From positions 410,222 to 474,221 of the forward strand of contig BIFP01000022.1 of the NCBI GenBank assembly GCA_005402585.1: 64,000 bases of DNA, in the 5' to 3' direction. Made by a program: the position numbers and the translations under genes. Shown piece after piece: positions 24,902 to 32,938 of this stretch (position 1 is the first letter of the stretch; every line of letters begins with the position of its first letter). The notes under the pieces were generated by a model. That model searched no databases. It had not been told where the DNA came from and saw nothing but the letters and a program-made list of their open reading frames with translations. This DNA comes from Micromonosporaceae bacterium KJ-029 (lineage in GTDB: Bacteria > Actinomycetota > Actinomycetes > Mycobacteriales > Micromonosporaceae).

Positions 24902-25840
24902 TCAGATCCGGCTCCGGCGCCGTACGCCGAGGTGGCTGGCCAGGAACAGCAGCGCCGTGCCGAGCCCGAGGGCCAGCGCCCACCAGGTCGGGGTGACAAA
25001 GAAGACCACTCCGGTCGACGTGTGCGGGGCGGTCCACGTCATGGTGGCCTGGATGTTCTCGGTGGGCAGCAGGACGATGACGCCGGTGGACGTGGTGTCG
25101 CCCGGGGTGGGCAGCTCCACCAGGGTCCGCAGGGTCTCGGCGACCAGCAGCCCGGCGGCGACGATCGGCGCGCGTGGGTCGAGCAGCGTGCCCGCCAGGC
25201 CCGCGACGGCCAGCAACGCCACGACGATCAGTTGGTTCGCCGGACGCGTCGGCAGCTCCAGGCCGGTCAGCAGCGCCGTCGCCGCCGGCACCGCGAGCAG
25301 CCACCAGGCCGAGCGCACCGGCCGCTCCGAGCGGTGCCGGCCGGCCAGCACCGCCAGCGCGAGGACCGCGGCCAGCAGGTACCAGGAGATCGGGAAGACC
25401 TGCCACGAGACGGTGAACAGGTACACCTGCGCCGCCAGCCACGCCCCGGTCAGCGGCAGTGCCGCGACCCATCGGCCACGCAGCACCGCGCCCGTGGTCG
25501 CCAGGGCCAGCAGGATAAGGGCGAGGCCGGCGCCGGCGGAGAGTTGCTGCCGGGCCACGTCGGTCAGTACAGGCGCGGCCGCGCCCGCGAGGAGCAGCAC
25601 CACCATGATCTGGAGGCCCTGGATCCACACCATCCGCGACGGACGCCGCCGCGCGGCGCCGATGCGCTCCCGGACGCCCTCGACGAGGATGCTGGCCACC
25701 TCCCGGAGGGTGGGCCAACGCTGGTCAGGGGCGGCGAACTCCAGCAGCGTGTCGAGGAGTTCGTCGCCGCGCCGGGCGCGGTACGACCGGGGATAGGCGA
25801 GCATCACGGCGCGGTAGCGCCAGGCGAGTACGTCCGTCAC
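24902..25840 (-). CDS. Integral membrane protein coupled to PadR regulator
   Basis: A 312-residue protein. The N-terminus LAWRYRAVMLAYPRSYRARRGDELLDTLLE is a short soluble domain common in actinobacterial proteins encoded next to PadR regulators; about eight hydrophobic helices follow. ATG 25840 overlaps the PadR stop by 4 bases, so the two are coupled. The function is unknown; partner-type membrane sensors or anti-sigma-like proteins share this layout. Confidence 0.8.
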   Translation of the reverse strand: MTDVLAWRYRAVMLAYPRSYRARRGDELLDTLLEFAAPDQRWPTLREVASILVEGVRERIGAARRRPSRMVWIQGLQIMVVLLLAGAAAPVLTDVARQQLSAGAGLALILLALATTGAVLRGRWVAALPLTGAWLAAQVYLFTVSWQVFPISWYLLAAVLALAVLAGRHRSERPVRSAWWLLAVPAATALLTGLELPTRPANQLIVVALLAVAGLAGTLLDPRAPIVAAGLLVAETLRTLVELPTPGDTTSTGVIVLLPTENIQATMTWTAPHTSTGVVFFVTPTWWALALGLGTALLFLASHLGVRRRSRI

Positions 25841-26196
25841 GCGAGCCTCATCTCCGGACCGCTCAGCGCGCTCTGCCGCAGCGCCGGGTTCGTCACGACG
25901 GCCGCGGCGGCGGCGAGGCGCTGCGCCTCGGCCTGCACCGTGTCCCGCCCCTCCGGGGTGAGGGCGTACGAGCGCCGGGCCCGCCCGTTGACGATCTCCT
26001 CCTTCTCGACCTCGATGAGCGCGGCCTCGGTCAGCCGGTCGAGGATCGCGTACAGCGTGCCGGCGGCGAGCCGGACGGAGTCACCGGAGAGGGCGCTGAC
26101 CCGCTTGATGATGACGTAGCCGTGCAGTGGACCGTCGAGCAGCGCAGCCAGCACGAAGTAGCTCGGGGCGCGGAGTATGGCCCCCTGCGTAGTCAT
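25837..26196 (-). CDS. PadR-family transcriptional regulator
   Basis: A 119-residue winged-helix protein: SYFVLAALLDGPLHGYVIIKRV, then RLAAGTLYAILDRLTEAALIEVE and RRSYALTPEGRD. It is the short PadR-s2 type. A 21-bp inverted repeat lies 10-30 bases upstream of its start, and a related site lies at the same distance before the deacetylase gene, so it probably represses both its own operon and the deacetylase. It overlaps the following membrane-protein gene. Confidence 0.92.
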   Translation of the reverse strand: MTTQGAILRAPSYFVLAALLDGPLHGYVIIKRVSALSGDSVRLAAGTLYAILDRLTEAALIEVEKEEIVNGRARRSYALTPEGRDTVQAEAQRLAAAAAVVTNPALRQSALSGPEMRLA

Positions 26197-26205
26197 GCGA
26201 AAAGC

Positions 26206-26226
26206 ATATGTGGGTTACACGCATAT
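26206..26226. promoter_or_regulatory. PadR operator 1
   Basis: A 21-bp imperfect inverted repeat with ends ATATG and CATAT and core GGGTTACAC. It begins 10 bases upstream of the PadR start codon, so it must overlap the promoter or the transcript start. It matches operator 2 at 14 of 21 positions. Confidence 0.65.
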
Positions 26227-26236
26227 AGCAACCTGC

Positions 26237-27121
26237 TCACCGTTCGCCGAGCAACTCGCTGACCGTGACGAACTCGAAGCCACGGGCGCGCAGCCCCTGG
26301 ATCATCGCGGGCAGGCCATTGATGGCGACCAGTCGCTCCTGGTCTCCCGCGTCATGGGCGAGCAGGATCGTGCCAGGACTGCAGGATTCGACGACGTAGT
26401 CGACCAGACCCGGCTGGTCGTGCCGGTAGTCCGTCTCCAGCATCTGCCGGTTCCAGAGCACCACCGAGGCGCCCAGGTCGGCGGCGGCGAGCAGCGCGCT
26501 GCCGCCGAGGTGGCCGTAGGGCGGGCGCAGCAGGGTGGGTTCCCGGCCGGTCGCGGCGGCGATCGCCCGCGCGCCCCGCGCGATGGCCTCGTACGCGTCG
26601 GCGTACTCCATCCGCGCGAGATCCCGGTGCGCCCAGGTGTGGTTACCCACCTCGTGCCCGCCGAGCCGCCCGGAAAGCAGGTCGCGGTACGCCAGCGCCC
26701 GCTCTCCGATGAGGAAGAACGTGGCCCGGACCCGGTGCTCGGCCAGGATGGCCTGCACCTGCGGGGTCCAGTTCGGCATGGGGCCGTCGTCGAAGGTCAA
26801 CGCGACCAGCTTCTTGGTGGTGTTGACCCCCCAGGTGACCGCGACCTCGCGGTGCCGTGGCTCGGTCCGCCGGTCGCCATGGATGGGGGCGGCGTAGCCG
26901 CCGTAGAAGGGCAGCGGGTAACGCTCCCGGACGCGCTCGGCGCCGGCGACAGCCCCCACGGCGGTGGTCGCACCGAGAGCGGCCGCCAGCGACATCCGAA
27001 GCAGGTCGCGCCGCCGCCGGCCGGTGGGCGACCCGGTCGCCGCCGCGGTTGGCGCGGGCGGCTCGGTGGGCCAGGCGTGGCTGGGCACGGTGAGGTCGTT
27101 CGACGACGAGACTGTGGTCAC
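26237..27121 (-). CDS. Secreted polysaccharide deacetylase (CE4/NodB)
   Basis: A 294-residue protein. The N-terminal stretch GRRRRDLLRM followed by a hydrophobic core suggests a Tat-type signal (about 30-62). The NodB domain shows LTFDDGP (catalytic and metal Asp), NHTWAH (metal His pair), RPPYG, and LLAHD near the end. It should remove N- or O-acetyl groups from chitin, peptidoglycan or acetylxylan; which one is not shown. GTG 27121 is the start. A PadR-like operator lies 10 bases upstream, linking it to the PadR gene downstream. Confidence 0.9.
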   Translation of the reverse strand: MTTVSSSNDLTVPSHAWPTEPPAPTAAATGSPTGRRRRDLLRMSLAAALGATTAVGAVAGAERVRERYPLPFYGGYAAPIHGDRRTEPRHREVAVTWGVNTTKKLVALTFDDGPMPNWTPQVQAILAEHRVRATFFLIGERALAYRDLLSGRLGGHEVGNHTWAHRDLARMEYADAYEAIARGARAIAAATGREPTLLRPPYGHLGGSALLAAADLGASVVLWNRQMLETDYRHDQPGLVDYVVESCSPGTILLAHDAGDQERLVAINGLPAMIQGLRARGFEFVTVSELLGER

Positions 27122-27130
27122 GAGACGACT

Positions 27131-27151
27131 ATATACATGTCACGCGTATAT
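27131..27151. promoter_or_regulatory. PadR operator 2, before the deacetylase
   Basis: A 21-bp imperfect inverted repeat with ends ATATAC and GTATAT and core TGTCACG. It is the same length as operator 1, has the same 10-base spacing to the start codon and shares 14 of 21 bases with it. Confidence 0.65.
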
Positions 27152-27184
27152 GGTCGTTGAGTGACCACCGGAGGTGCCCGAGGC

Positions 27185-29311
27185 TCAGTGCAGCGGGCGG
27201 CCCCGGGCGTCCGGCACGCCGGACTTGCGGTGGAAGTACGCGTTGACCTGGTCACGCCACTCCTGCGCGCAGCGCAGCTGCTCGACCAGGCGCTCGGTGA
27301 CCCGGGCGTGCACGGCCGGGTCGACCAGCCGGGCCAGCCACTCCCACCGCCGTCGCATCGCCTCCACCTCCGCCACCCCGTCGAAGTGCGTGTCGTAGAT
27401 GTGCTGGATGACGGTGCTGCCGCTGCGCAGCACGTGGCCGTAGGGCACGTGGTGGAAGAACAGCAGCAGCTCGTCGGGACACTCGGCGAGCGACTCGTAC
27501 GCCTGCGCCCACGGGGACGGGTACTGGCCGGTGAAGCCGGTACCGGTGGCGCGGGTCCGGTCGACGCCCACGCCGTCGCGGTCGGCGAAGTGGTAGGTGC
27601 CCCGCGGGGTGTACTCGTACCCGTCGACGTCGGGGCCGTAGTGGTTGCCGGGGCGGACCATGAAGCCCACGCCCAGCGGCGCGGTGTACCGCTCGTAGCT
27701 GCGCCACGAGTCGTCCATGATCTCGTGCAGGGTGCGCCGCAGCAGCTCGGGGTCGGCGGACGCGGCCGGGTCGAAGGTCAGGTCGATCCACTCGTCCAGC
27801 ACCGCCTCCGGGGGCAGGCACGGGTCCCAGGCGAGCCGGCCGAAGGCGTACAGGTTGGCCTGGGCCAGCGGATGCCCGGTCCAGAACCGGTCGTCGCCCA
27901 CGTTGGAGACCGCGACCAGGCCGCCGCCGTCGGCGGCCACGTCGGCGACCACCCGCCCGCCGTCACCCCAGGGGGCGAACCGCAGCACCTCGCTCCACCA
28001 GGGGGCCAGGTAGCAGACGTGCCGCTGCTGGCCGGTGTACTCCTGCGTCACCTGGAACTCCACCGCCAGCCGGGTACCGGGCAGGCCCGCGATCACCGGG
28101 GAGACCGGCTCCCGGGTCTGGAAGTCCATCGGACCGTGCTTGACCTGCACGGCGACGTTGTCCCGGAACCGCCCGTCGAGCGGGGCGAAGTGGTCGAAGG
28201 CGGCGCGGGCCCGGTCGGTCGAGCGGTCGCGCCAGTCCTGCCGGTGGTTGTAGACGAAGGCCCGCCAGTGCACCACGCCGCCGTACGGTTCCAGCGCCCC
28301 GGCCAGCAGGTTCGCCCCGTCGGCGTGGTCGCGGCCGTAGCTGAACGGGCCCGGCTGCCCCTCCGAGTCGGCCTTCACCACGTACCCGCCGAAGTCGGGG
28401 ATGCGGGCGTACACCCGCCGGGTGGTCTCGGCCCACCAGTCCCGCACCGCCTCGTCGAGCGGGTCGGCGGTGGCCGCCCCGCCGAGCACGACGGGCGCGG
28501 CGAAGGTGACCGACAGGTGCACCCGGATGCCGTACGGCCGCAACTCGTCGGCGATCTCGGCGACGTCGCCGAGCCGGTCGGTCAGCAACCGCGCCTCGGT
28601 GGCGTGGACGTTGACGTTGTTCACCGACACCGCGTTGACGCCGCACGCGGCCAGCAGCCGCGCGTACGCCCGCACCCGGGCCCAGTCGCGCCGGGGGTGG
28701 CCGTCCCGCCAGAAGATCGACCCACCGGCGTAGCCGCGCTCGACCTGCCCCATCACCGGGTGGACGTCGACGTTGTCCCAGTGGTCGAGCATCCGCCGCC
28801 GCATCGCCGGGCGGTGCACCCGCGCCGGGTGGGGTGGGCCGAAGGCCGACTCGCCGAGGCGGACCACCTGGAACAGTCCGTAGAGGAGCCCGGCCGGTTC
28901 GTCGGCCAGCACCAGCGTGACCTCGCCGTGGCGGACCAACGCGTACCCCTCCGCGCCGAGCGGGCCGCCACCGGCGGCGGCGAGGTCGGCCCGAGCCGCG
29001 TCAAGATCGACCCCGGCCGCCCCAGGGGTGGCCGGTTCGGTCCAGCCCGGCCGGGCGGCGGTCCCGGTCCCGTCCGCCGGGGCGGGCTCCGGTCGGTGCG
29101 ATGTCAGGGCGAGCACGAGCTGCGTCGGCGGCCCGGCGGCGGTCCGTCGGACGGTGCCGCCGTGCTCGGCGCAGGCCCGCCGGACCTCGCCGAACACCGT
29201 GTCGACGAGCGGGCCGGCACCGTGGACGAGGGTGTGCCGGGATCCGACGGCGCGGAACGCCTCCGGTGGCAGCCACGCGGGATGGACGTCGGTCGGGTCG
29301 GGGGTCACCAT
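27185..29311 (-). CDS. aguA: Alpha-glucuronidase, GH67
   Basis: A 708-residue intracellular enzyme that removes 4-O-methyl-glucuronic acid from the ends of xylooligosaccharides. Catalytic regions are recognisable: KADSEGQPGP (general acid Glu), HGPMDFQTREPVSP (Asp) and QVTQEYTGQ (Glu). Length fits GH67. No signal peptide is present. ATG 29311 is chosen over the GTG-region start at 29326. A two-layer palindrome lies 22-57 bases upstream. Together with the GH10 xylanase and LacI gene it indicates glucuronoxylan use, though no transporter or xylosidase is in the window. Confidence 0.95.
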   Translation of the reverse strand: MVTPDPTDVHPAWLPPEAFRAVGSRHTLVHGAGPLVDTVFGEVRRACAEHGGTVRRTAAGPPTQLVLALTSHRPEPAPADGTGTAARPGWTEPATPGAAGVDLDAARADLAAAGGGPLGAEGYALVRHGEVTLVLADEPAGLLYGLFQVVRLGESAFGPPHPARVHRPAMRRRMLDHWDNVDVHPVMGQVERGYAGGSIFWRDGHPRRDWARVRAYARLLAACGVNAVSVNNVNVHATEARLLTDRLGDVAEIADELRPYGIRVHLSVTFAAPVVLGGAATADPLDEAVRDWWAETTRRVYARIPDFGGYVVKADSEGQPGPFSYGRDHADGANLLAGALEPYGGVVHWRAFVYNHRQDWRDRSTDRARAAFDHFAPLDGRFRDNVAVQVKHGPMDFQTREPVSPVIAGLPGTRLAVEFQVTQEYTGQQRHVCYLAPWWSEVLRFAPWGDGGRVVADVAADGGGLVAVSNVGDDRFWTGHPLAQANLYAFGRLAWDPCLPPEAVLDEWIDLTFDPAASADPELLRRTLHEIMDDSWRSYERYTAPLGVGFMVRPGNHYGPDVDGYEYTPRGTYHFADRDGVGVDRTRATGTGFTGQYPSPWAQAYESLAECPDELLLFFHHVPYGHVLRSGSTVIQHIYDTHFDGVAEVEAMRRRWEWLARLVDPAVHARVTERLVEQLRCAQEWRDQVNAYFHRKSGVPDARGRPLH

Positions 29312-29332
29312 GCGCGCTCTCGGCAATACCGT

Positions 29333-29368
29333 CGCATTGCGCAGATCGTAACGATCTCCTCGAATGCG
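29333..29368. promoter_or_regulatory. Two-layer palindrome upstream of alpha-glucuronidase
   Basis: AGATCGTAACGATCT (29343-29357) is a perfect 15-bp palindrome. It is enclosed by CGCATT (29333-29338) and AATGCG (29363-29368). The position suits a repressor site over the promoter. It does not match the CCGAAANTTTCGG motif, so a different regulator is implied. Confidence 0.55.
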
Positions 29369-29508
29369 TCAAGGTGCTTCCGGAACTTCCCGGTCCGAGC
29401 CCGTCTCCCGGCGGCGCGGGTGGCGCGGCCGGGGCCGGTGGGCCGTCGTTTGGTACGCCCCTATCCGGGTACACGCGCCGGGTCCGTGGCGAGAAGGGGG
29501 CCGGCGAG

Positions 29509-29910
29509 GTGGACGACAACCAGTTCATCGACTCCGTGGCGAACCGCACGGGGGCGTCAGCCGAGCAGGCGGCCGCGATCGCGCGGGCCACGCTGACCAC
29601 CCTGGCCGAGCGAATCGACGGGGGCGAGGCACGTGACCTCGCCGACCAACTGCCGGAAGGGCTACGGGCGTACGCCTTCGCCCCCCACGAGGACGCCGAA
29701 CGGTTCGGCCTCGACGTGTTCGTGCAGCGCGTCGGCGGCCGGGCGGACGTCGACCCGGAGCTGGCCGAGGCCGGCATCCGGGCGGTCTTCGAGACCATCC
29801 GCGAGACCGTCGCGGCCGGCGAGTACGACGACGTCATCGCGCACCTGCCGGCCGAGCTGTGGCAGGTGGCCAACCCGGCCCCGCCGTACGACGGACAGCG
29901 CAACCGGTGA
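29509..29910 (+). CDS. DUF2267 domain protein
   Basis: A 133-residue protein: FIDSVANRTGASAEQAAAIARATLTTLAERIDGGEARDLADQLPEGLR, then ETVAAGEYDDVIAHLPAELWQV. Two similar helical halves with the repeated DL-x-x-LP-x-x-L motif characterise DUF2267. The function is unknown. GTG 29509 follows GAGAAGGGGG; the open frame upstream to 29101 runs antisense through the GH67 gene and is rejected. It converges on the roadblock gene. Confidence 0.85.
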   Translation: MDDNQFIDSVANRTGASAEQAAAIARATLTTLAERIDGGEARDLADQLPEGLRAYAFAPHEDAERFGLDVFVQRVGGRADVDPELAEAGIRAVFETIRETVAAGEYDDVIAHLPAELWQVANPAPPYDGQRNR

Positions 29911-29934
29911 CCGGCCGCGCCGGCCGCCGCGGGG

Positions 29935-30351
29935 TCACCGGTGCGCGGCGCCGACCGGTTCCAGGTACACCGGCAGGTCGGCTCCCGCCTTCGCGACAAA
30001 TAGGGCTACCTCGTACGCCATGTCGCCGACCTCGGCGTCACCGTCGATCCCGACGGTGAGGATGGCCCCGTTGCCGGTGGTGGCGTGGAACAGGAACGCT
30101 CGGGACATCTGCACGACGACCTGGTGCAGTTCTCCGCCGTTGCACACCTGGACCGCGGCCAGGCCGAGCGCCTGAAGCCCGCAGACCATGCTGGACAGCT
30201 GCGCGGCTTGTTCGTCGTCGATGCCCCGGGAGGCACCCACCAGGTGCCCGTCCGGCGACAGCACCACCGCGAACATGGCACCCGGTACCCGGTCGACGAT
30301 GTCGTCGAGGGCGCGGCTGAGGTTGTCGGCGGTGGCAACGGCAGGGATCAC
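29935..30351 (-). CDS. Roadblock/LC7-domain protein
   Basis: A 138-residue single-domain protein: LDDIVDRVPGAMFAVVLSPDGHLVGAS, then LSSMVCGLQALG, and VGDMAYEVALFVAKAG. Roadblock proteins usually regulate small GTPases, as MglB does for MglA. It lies 49 bases after the IniR-like regulator gene, on the same strand, in a locus with the dynamin-like GTPases IniA and IniC, so a GTPase-linked role is attractive but unproven. GTG start at 30351. Confidence 0.88.
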   Translation of the reverse strand: MIPAVATADNLSRALDDIVDRVPGAMFAVVLSPDGHLVGASRGIDDEQAAQLSSMVCGLQALGLAAVQVCNGGELHQVVVQMSRAFLFHATTGNGAILTVGIDGDAEVGDMAYEVALFVAKAGADLPVYLEPVGAAHR

Positions 30352-30400
30352 AGGGTTGTCCTCTCGTTACGGTGGAACCGGTGTCTGAGGGGCGTCGTGC

Positions 30401-32938
30401 TCACGTCGCGGACCGTCGGGGCCAGGGCTGCCCGGTCGTGGCGCTCGACCGGTCGGCCAGGATGGTGCGCAGCAGGGCCAGCAGATCGGGGCGGTTGGCG
30501 CAGTTGAGCCGGGAGCGCATCCGCGCCACGTGGTGCTCCACCGTCTTCGCCGAGATGTACAACCGGTCGCCGATCTCGCGGTAGGTCAGCCCGGCCACCA
30601 CCAGCTCGGCCACCTCGCGTTCCCGGTCGCTGAGCCGTTGCGAGGTGGTGCCGGCGGCCGGCTTGCCGTCCCCGGCGGCGGAGCCGCCCTGGAGCATCCG
30701 CGCGCAGTCCAGCAACGTGGTCATCGCCCGCCGGTCCGGGGTGCGGATGGCGGCCTGCCCGGCCAGCCGGGCACCGTCCCAGCACAGGCCGGTGTCGTGC
30801 AGGCCGCGCGCGGCGGCCTCGACGCGGACCGGGTCGACCGTGCCGCGCAGCACCTCCACCCAGCACTCGGCGGCGGCGGCCACCACGGCCGCGTACCGGC
30901 TGTGTCCGGCGGCGGCGACCAGGGCGGCGACGTGGTCGTCGGCGGCGGCCGGGTCCTCGGTGAGGATCGCCGCGTGCAGCCCGCTCCAGTGCAACGGCGT
31001 ACGCCACAGTGGCGGGTCGTCGAGCCGGCCGAGGAGCTGGCGGGCGGCGCGCAGGTACGGCTGCAGGCGGCCCAGGTCACCCAGCCGGGCACCGGCGATG
31101 GCCAGTTCGCCGAGCGGAAGGAGGGTGAACAGGTCGACCGGGTGGCGGACCACCGCCTCCAGTGCCGGCACCCAGCCGCGTCGCAGCGCGCCGAGGTCGC
31201 TGGCGCGCCGGGCGATGCCCAGCTTCAGCCCGGCGGCGAAGAGCAGGTCCCGGGACTCCAGCGGTCGGCCGCCGGTCACTTCGGTGAGTTGCTCGGCCGC
31301 CGCCGCGCTGCGGCCCCGGACCATGAGGATCCAGGCTCGGAGCAACCGGTGTCGCGGCGCCAGCAGCGGGCCGCCGATCCCGCTGGCCAGGGCCCGGTCG
31401 AGGACCCCTTCGGCGATGTCCAGTTCGCCGCAGTGCACCGCGGTCAGCGCCGCCAGGGCGGCCGGGCTGTCCGGCAGCAGCACCGCCCGACCGTCGGGTT
31501 CCAGCAGGGCGGCGGCCTGTACGAGGGTGGACAGCGCGGCGGCGGACGGCCCGTGGACGCTCTCGCGTACCCCGTCGGCCATCAGCCGGGCGGCGCTGGC
31601 GTGCAGGGTCGGCGGGTCGTCGTGGTCGGCGGGGCCCGGGTCGGGCCGGGCGGCCGGGCGGCCGGTGGCGAGCGCGCCCAGGGCGGCGAAGGCGTCGGCG
31701 GAGGCGCCGCCGGACCACCGGTACAGCTCCACGCTCCGGTCGGTCTGCCCCCGGTGGGCCAGGGCCGTCGCGGCGACGACCGCGGCCTCGGCCCGGTCGG
31801 CCGGCGGCGCCGTGGTGAGCAGGCGGTCGGAGAGCCGCAGCGCGAGGTCGAGGTCACCGGCGAGGGCCGCCGCCCAGGCGTGGCGTCCACCGGTCGGCCG
31901 GCCGGCGGTGGCGGCCGTGGCGAACAGCTGGGCCGCGAGCGCGGGTTCGGCGGCGAGGGCCTCCTCCGCCGCCGCCTCCAGCGTGGCGGCCGGGATATCC
32001 CCGGCCACCCCGGCGGCGAGCAGCGGGCGGACCAGGGGAAGCACCGGCGCTCCTCGGGTCAGCTGCAACTCGGTGAGCCGGCGCCAGACCGCGGTGCGGT
32101 CGGTGGCCGGGCTCAGGGCGGTCACCGCCCGGCGCACGATCGGGGTGAGCCGGCCGTCCGCGCCGACCAGGCCGGCCGCCCGGGTCTCGGTGACCAGGTC
32201 GTCGATGTCGGCGGGCTCGGGGTCGAGCAGGGCGCGCAGCAGGTCGACCGGGAGCGGCACGCCTGCGGCCAGGGCGATCAGCAGCCGCCGCGCGTCGGGG
32301 GCCAGCTCCTCCAGGTCGGGGCCGAACCGCAGGACGACCTGGCGCGGCGGCTCCGCCGGCACGCCGGCGGCGGGCTCGTGCTCGCGCAGCCCGGTGACCA
32401 GCCGCTCGACGTGCCGGGGCACGCCGCCGGTCTGGGTGTGCACGAAGTCGACCACGTCCGGGTGCCGGCCGAGCCGGGGTACGGCGGAGAGGTAGGTGGC
32501 GGTGCGGGCGCGGGTGAACGGCGTGAGCAGGATCAGGCGCCCGTCGCGCCGCAGCGCCTCGGTCAGCTCGACCAGCGCGTCCGTCCGGGGCCACGGCCGG
32601 TAGCCGACGGCGAGCCGGTGCCGGCGGCCGGCCACCAGCCGGCGCAGCGTCCTCAGCCGGGCGTCGTCGAGCAGGTGGGCGTCGTCGACCAGCAGCACCG
32701 CGTCGGGGTCGACCGCCTCCTCCCCGGCCGGGACGTCGGTGTGGACGGTGGCTCCGGCCCGCGCATATACGCCGGCCAGCTCGTGCAGGTACGCGGTGCG
32801 GCCGTGCCCGCCGGGGCCGGTCACGCCGAGCACGAGCGGCGCCGTCGGGTCGGCCGCGACCGCGTCGAGCAGGGCACGCGGTTCGGCGTCGAGCACCAGC
32901 GGACGCTCCGCCACGCCGCTCATGATCATGGAAGTCAT
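30401..32938 (-). CDS. iniR: Large LuxR-type (LAL-like) regulator, IniR-like
   Basis: An 845-residue regulator: N-terminal ATPase-like domain, long helical/TPR-like middle, and a C-terminal LuxR HTH (about 775-835) with LSDREREVAELVVAGLTYREIGDRLYISAKTVEHH. The Walker A position reads GPGGHGRT, so the usual Lys is Arg. A Walker B-like VLLVDDAH remains. Size, domain order and divergent placement next to iniB match mycobacterial IniR, the activator of iniBAC; orthology is inferred. ATG 32938 overlaps the Hsp70-like stop by 4 bases, and the roadblock gene follows. Confidence 0.82.
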   Translation of the reverse strand: MTSMIMSGVAERPLVLDAEPRALLDAVAADPTAPLVLGVTGPGGHGRTAYLHELAGVYARAGATVHTDVPAGEEAVDPDAVLLVDDAHLLDDARLRTLRRLVAGRRHRLAVGYRPWPRTDALVELTEALRRDGRLILLTPFTRARTATYLSAVPRLGRHPDVVDFVHTQTGGVPRHVERLVTGLREHEPAAGVPAEPPRQVVLRFGPDLEELAPDARRLLIALAAGVPLPVDLLRALLDPEPADIDDLVTETRAAGLVGADGRLTPIVRRAVTALSPATDRTAVWRRLTELQLTRGAPVLPLVRPLLAAGVAGDIPAATLEAAAEEALAAEPALAAQLFATAATAGRPTGGRHAWAAALAGDLDLALRLSDRLLTTAPPADRAEAAVVAATALAHRGQTDRSVELYRWSGGASADAFAALGALATGRPAARPDPGPADHDDPPTLHASAARLMADGVRESVHGPSAAALSTLVQAAALLEPDGRAVLLPDSPAALAALTAVHCGELDIAEGVLDRALASGIGGPLLAPRHRLLRAWILMVRGRSAAAAEQLTEVTGGRPLESRDLLFAAGLKLGIARRASDLGALRRGWVPALEAVVRHPVDLFTLLPLGELAIAGARLGDLGRLQPYLRAARQLLGRLDDPPLWRTPLHWSGLHAAILTEDPAAADDHVAALVAAAGHSRYAAVVAAAAECWVEVLRGTVDPVRVEAAARGLHDTGLCWDGARLAGQAAIRTPDRRAMTTLLDCARMLQGGSAAGDGKPAAGTTSQRLSDREREVAELVVAGLTYREIGDRLYISAKTVEHHVARMRSRLNCANRPDLLALLRTILADRSSATTGQPWPRRSAT

